DNA of 18,639 bases from JBBEDS01 sp040881175 (GTDB lineage: Bacteria > Patescibacteriota > Minisyncoccia > 2-02-FULL-40-12 > IGHO2-01-FULL-4-A). Numbering within the stretch: position 1 is the stretch's first letter; every line of letters begins with the position of its first letter. The notes below the pieces were generated by a model that worked only from the letters and a program-made list of their open reading frames with translations, was not told the origin of the DNA and made no database searches. A program made the position numbers and the translations under genes. The stretch is taken from assembly GCA_040881175.1 (NCBI GenBank), contig JBBEDS010000018.1:1-18639 (forward strand), written 5' to 3'. Of the stretch, positions 15,511 to 18,639 are shown piece by piece.

Positions 15511-17265
15511 ATGGCGAAATCTGCTTCAGGTGCCAGTAATGTTTGGCGCATTAATCTTTTTGCAATAATAGTGATGGTAGTAATGGGCCTAATTGTGTAT
15601 AGGCTCTTTAATTTGACCTTTGTCCAGCACTCCGCCTTTGTACAGTCCGCTAAGAGCCAATATAACAACCCCTCTGCCCTACTAGCTGGTAGAGGAAATA
15701 TATATTTCTCAGACCTCGCCTCAGATAATAGGAAAATCGGCGTTACAAATAGGTCTTCATTCTATCTATACACTAACAACCAAAAGATATCCTCGGCAGG
15801 AGAGATCGCCTCAAAGCTAGCACCTATCCTGAATATTCAGCAATCTGACCTTGAGACCCAGCTTTCTCAAGAAGATAAAACCTATTTGGTCATTGCCCAG
15901 GGTCTCAGCAAAGATCAGGCGGATAAAATAAACGGTCTAAAAATAGCTGGCGTAACTGCTGCTTCGGAGATAACTAGATTCTATGCTTTCGAATCACTAG
16001 CTGCTTCAGTTTTGGGTTTTGTCGGTTTCGATAACGGCAGACGTGCCGGGCAATACGGAGTTGAGTCGTATTATGACGATGTTCTGAGCGGAGATAGTAG
16101 AACTCAAAGTTTTTTTGGTAACAAAACATATTCTTCATTTTTGAACATTTTTAAATTTGGTAAAGACGAAGAGCCAGAGACAACTATGCAACAGTCTGAG
16201 GAGCAGACGGGGAGCGATATTCTACTGACCATAGATCATAACATTCAGTCATTAATTGAAGTTAAGCTTAAAGAGCTGCTAAATAAATGGGATGCCGAGT
16301 CCGGTTCAATAATCATCCAAGACCCTACTACAGGAGCTATATTAGCGATGACATCATCTCCCAGCTTTGACCCGAACAACTACTCAGACTACGGACTAAG
16401 CAGTTTCATAAACCCAAATGTGCAGGAGGTGTTTGAGCCTGGTTCCTCATTCAAGCCAATAACCATGGCGGCAGCCGTTGATGCCGGAGCAGTGACCCCT
16501 GATACCACCTACGATGATACCGGTGCAGTCAAAATCGGGGGATATACTATCAGGAACTTTAATGAGAAGGCTAATGGTATACAGACAATGCGAGAGGTTT
16601 TACAGAAATCTTTAAATACCGGTGCTATCTACGCTCAAAGAAGTGCTGGAGATGACACATTCTTAAACTACGTCGTCAGTTTCGGTTTCGGACAAAAGTC
16701 CGGAGCCGATCTTAGCGGAGAGGTATCTGGCAATATATCAAACCTGTTTAGTGGCAGAGATATTAACTTTGCCACTGCCTCCTTCGGCCAGGGTATCGCT
16801 GTTACCCCTCTGCAGTTAATAAACGCTTATTCTGCCATAGCAAACGGCGGTAAACTGATGAGGCCATACGTAGTTGATGGAATAATTAGACCCGATGGCA
16901 GCAGGACTAAGACAGAGCCTGAGATTATCGGCTCACCAATATCAGAGAAGACTGCTACGCAGATGAAGTCCATGCTGATTGATGTTGTAGACAAGGGGTT
17001 CGATAAGGCCAGGATTAAGGGTTATGATGTAGCTGGTAAGACTGGAACAGCTCAAATCCCGGATGCGGCTGGCGGTTACCTGGAAAATGATCAATTCATC
17101 CATGACTTTGTCGGTTTCGCTCCGGCGTATTCTCCTAGGTTTGTAATTTTGATTAAAATAGACAAGCCTCAGGGCATACGGTTTGCATCTGATAGCTTGT
17201 CTCCAGCCTTTGGTGATATAGCTAGGTTTTTGATACGATACTTTAATATACCTCCTACCAGGTAA
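15511..17265 (+). CDS. ftsI: Penicillin-binding protein, septal peptidoglycan transpeptidase FtsI
   Basis: The 584-residue class B PBP crosslinks septal peptidoglycan outside the membrane. It has one N-terminal membrane helix (about 14-36), a PBP dimerisation-type domain (about 55-200), a charged linker (about 210-240), and a transpeptidase domain. The three catalytic motifs are intact: S312-S-F-K315 (SxxK, with nucleophile Ser312 in EPGSSFKP), S367-L-N369 (SxN), and K510-T-G-T (KTGT). FASASFGQG-like ATASFGQGIAVTPLQ is also typical. The start ATG 15511 is 16 bases after the ftsL stop. Placement after ftsL identifies it as ftsI rather than a rod-elongation PBP2. Confidence 0.93.
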   Translation: MAKSASGASNVWRINLFAIIVMVVMGLIVYRLFNLTFVQHSAFVQSAKSQYNNPSALLAGRGNIYFSDLASDNRKIGVTNRSSFYLYTNNQKISSAGEIASKLAPILNIQQSDLETQLSQEDKTYLVIAQGLSKDQADKINGLKIAGVTAASEITRFYAFESLAASVLGFVGFDNGRRAGQYGVESYYDDVLSGDSRTQSFFGNKTYSSFLNIFKFGKDEEPETTMQQSEEQTGSDILLTIDHNIQSLIEVKLKELLNKWDAESGSIIIQDPTTGAILAMTSSPSFDPNNYSDYGLSSFINPNVQEVFEPGSSFKPITMAAAVDAGAVTPDTTYDDTGAVKIGGYTIRNFNEKANGIQTMREVLQKSLNTGAIYAQRSAGDDTFLNYVVSFGFGQKSGADLSGEVSGNISNLFSGRDINFATASFGQGIAVTPLQLINAYSAIANGGKLMRPYVVDGIIRPDGSRTKTEPEIIGSPISEKTATQMKSMLIDVVDKGFDKARIKGYDVAGKTGTAQIPDAAGGYLENDQFIHDFVGFAPAYSPRFVILIKIDKPQGIRFASDSLSPAFGDIARFLIRYFNIPPTR

Positions 17266-17270
17266 AACAC

Positions 17271-18542
17271 ATGAGAAAGTTTTTAAAAAACATTTTAAGG
17301 CTTCTTGCTAAGCGTGCCATTCACAGATACAAGCCTATAGTCATAGGTGTGACCGGCTCAGTCGGTAAGACTACGGCTAAAGAAGCCATCTACTCCGTAT
17401 TGGGTAAAAAGTTCTGGGTTCGAAAGAATGATGAAAACTTCAATAATGATATTGGAGTACCCATGACTGTCTTGGGTATCAGTCCGCGCTATTATGGTTC
17501 AAAGGTGAGCAGGGTTTTGGGAACAATAGGTGACCTAGCTTCAGGTTTCTGGCTAGTATTCGGGCCATTCAGGCCTAGATACCCGGAGGTTTTGATCCTG
17601 GAGCTGGCCGCTGATAGGCCGGGGGATATTGAATACTTGGTTGATATTGTAAAACCTAGGATGGGCGTAGTCACTGCTGTCGGCGATGTGCCGGTACATG
17701 TAGAGTTCTATTCCAGCCCGCAGTCTGTGGCTAAAGAAAAATCTAAGCTAATCGAGGCTCTGCCTACTGTCGGAGGTTTGGCTGTTTTAAACTATGATGA
17801 CCAAACTGTTCTGGACATGAAGGAGAAATCTAATGCCGAGGTAATGACCTTTGGTTTCTCCAACCTTTCTGATTTCTGGATCTCAGATACCTCATATTTC
17901 ATGTCAGATGATGGAAAGAATGTAGGAGGTCTTTCGTTTAAGATAAATCATGGCAGTACATTCGTACCGGCCAAGATTAATAACCTGATAGGCATGCATC
18001 AGCTTTATGGTGTCCTGGCATCAGCAGTAATAGGTTCCCACTTGGGGATTAATCTGATAAATGTCTCGGAGGCCTTGGAGAATATTGATTTGCCTAAGGG
18101 CAGAATGAGACTAATGAGGGGAATAAAGAATACGGCGATAATCGATGATACATACAACGCCTCACCGCTATCTGTACATGCTGCCCTGGACACTCTTAGA
18201 GACTTTTCAATGGCTAGACGCCTGGTATATCACCAAGGGCGCAAGATCGCGGTCCTGGGCGATATGAAGGAGCTGGGCAAGTATGAGATAGAAGCGCATA
18301 GGGCCATAGGGAATGTGGCAGGTGAGAGAGCAGATATCCTGATTACTGTTGGTGCTGCAGCTAAATTCATAGCTGACTCTGCTGCAAACCAGCTGCCTAA
18401 GGAAAATATTTTAAGTTTTAATACTTCGGAAGATGCAAAGACGAAAGTTCAGGAGATTATACAGGAAGGGGATGTAGTTTTAGTAAAAGGTTCCAGATCC
18501 ATGAAAATGGAAAAGATAGTTGATGAGATCAAGGAAATGTAG
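17271..18542 (+). CDS. murF: MurF-type Mur ligase without the N-terminal domain
   Basis: MurF adds D-Ala-D-Ala to UDP-MurNAc-tripeptide using ATP in the cytoplasm. The 423-residue protein has the ATP loop GVTGSVGKTT (residues 26-35), NFNNDIGVP (56-64), a Glu in ILELA (111), AKEKSKL with Lys157 as the likely carbamylated residue, DDTYNASP (292-299), LGDMKELG (329-336) and VLVKGSRSM (403-411). Only ~25 residues precede the ATP loop, against about 100 in E. coli MurF, so the UDP-MurNAc-peptide-binding domain is missing. A basic amphipathic helix (MRKFLKNILRLLAKRAIHRY) takes its place. The start ATG lies five bases after the ftsI stop, in the same operon. Substrate preference is therefore uncertain; it may be a MurF variant or a related D-Ala-D-Ala or peptide ligase. 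Confidence 0.8.
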   Translation: MRKFLKNILRLLAKRAIHRYKPIVIGVTGSVGKTTAKEAIYSVLGKKFWVRKNDENFNNDIGVPMTVLGISPRYYGSKVSRVLGTIGDLASGFWLVFGPFRPRYPEVLILELAADRPGDIEYLVDIVKPRMGVVTAVGDVPVHVEFYSSPQSVAKEKSKLIEALPTVGGLAVLNYDDQTVLDMKEKSNAEVMTFGFSNLSDFWISDTSYFMSDDGKNVGGLSFKINHGSTFVPAKINNLIGMHQLYGVLASAVIGSHLGINLINVSEALENIDLPKGRMRLMRGIKNTAIIDDTYNASPLSVHAALDTLRDFSMARRLVYHQGRKIAVLGDMKELGKYEIEAHRAIGNVAGERADILITVGAAAKFIADSAANQLPKENILSFNTSEDAKTKVQEIIQEGDVVLVKGSRSMKMEKIVDEIKEM

Positions 18543-18561
18543 TAATATTCCAAAACATTTT

Positions 18562-18639
18562 GGCGCCATCGTCTAGCCTGGTCTAGGACACGTCCCTCTC
18601 ACGGATGAAACAGGGGTTCGAATCCCCTTGGCGCTGCCA
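18562..18639 (+). tRNA. tRNA-Glu(CTC)
   Basis: Acceptor stem 18562-18568 pairs with 18629-18635, the first pair being G-T. The anticodon stem CGTCC/GGATG encloses CTCTCAC (anticodon CTC), and the T arm AGGGG/CCCCT encloses TTCGAAT. Discriminator G is at 18636 and CCA is encoded at 18637-18639, the last bases of the window. It lies 19 bases downstream of murF on the same strand. Confidence 0.95.

Noticed and set aside
1..18639. CRISPR arrays, insertion sequences, integrase or attachment sites
   Set aside because: No evenly spaced direct repeats with unique spacers, transposase-like frames or tRNA-flanking duplications were seen.

Overview
The window looks like a chromosomal segment of a Candidate Phyla Radiation (Patescibacteria) bacterium, or a close relative with a reduced genome. 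This is inferred from gene content, not from a phylogenetic marker search. The signs are tight packing, frequent TTG starts, a short dcw cluster with MurF and FtsI but few other members, several families I associate with that group (S74 surface protein, O-antigen-ligase/TPR protein, two-helix VirB2-like pilin, PP2C-like/propeller membrane protein), and TGA used as a normal stop, which argues against the code-25 lineages.

Layout. (1) 1-3181: 3' part of a large secreted or surface protein. It has seven [12 protein letters not shown] repeats, an internal S74 self-cleaving chaperone domain, a coiled coil, a further beta-rich segment and a Pro/Thr/Glu/Ser tail. (2) 3331-8520: a tight envelope operon of a polytopic O-antigen-ligase-like protein with TPRs, the lytic transglycosylase MltG (26 bases of overlap), and a VirB2/TrbC-type pilin head fused to Ig-like and Cys-rich domains. 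(3) 8529-9677: rplJ-rplL with its own promoter, a structured L10 leader ending in a terminator hairpin just before the start codon, and a terminator after rplL. (4) 9748-10378: a seven-helix protein with two PQ-loop/SWEET-like halves, closed by a terminator. (5) 10392-12440, minus strand: a catalytically dead-looking PP2C-like domain, acidic linker, one membrane helix and a probable outer beta-propeller. (6) 12544-13414: a small winged-helix protein, a translationally coupled degenerate nucleotidyltransferase-like protein with a very basic N-terminus, and tRNA-Val(CAC) starting on the last base of that gene's stop codon. (7) 13562-18639: a promoter with three 10-bp-spaced MraZ boxes, then mraZ, rsmH, an ftsL-like gene, ftsI, a murF lacking its N-terminal domain, and tRNA-Glu(CTC).

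Taken together, most of the window serves the cell envelope: peptidoglycan synthesis and septation (rsmH, ftsL, ftsI, murF), glycan chain release (mltG), glycan polymerisation or ligation (Wzy-like protein), and surface display (S74 protein, pilin fusion, propeller protein). Ribosomal stalk genes and two tRNAs are interspersed. The least conventional pieces are the internal S74 domain, the 543-residue pilin fusion, the two-repeat PQ-loop protein, and the winged-helix/basic-tail nucleotidyltransferase-like pair.
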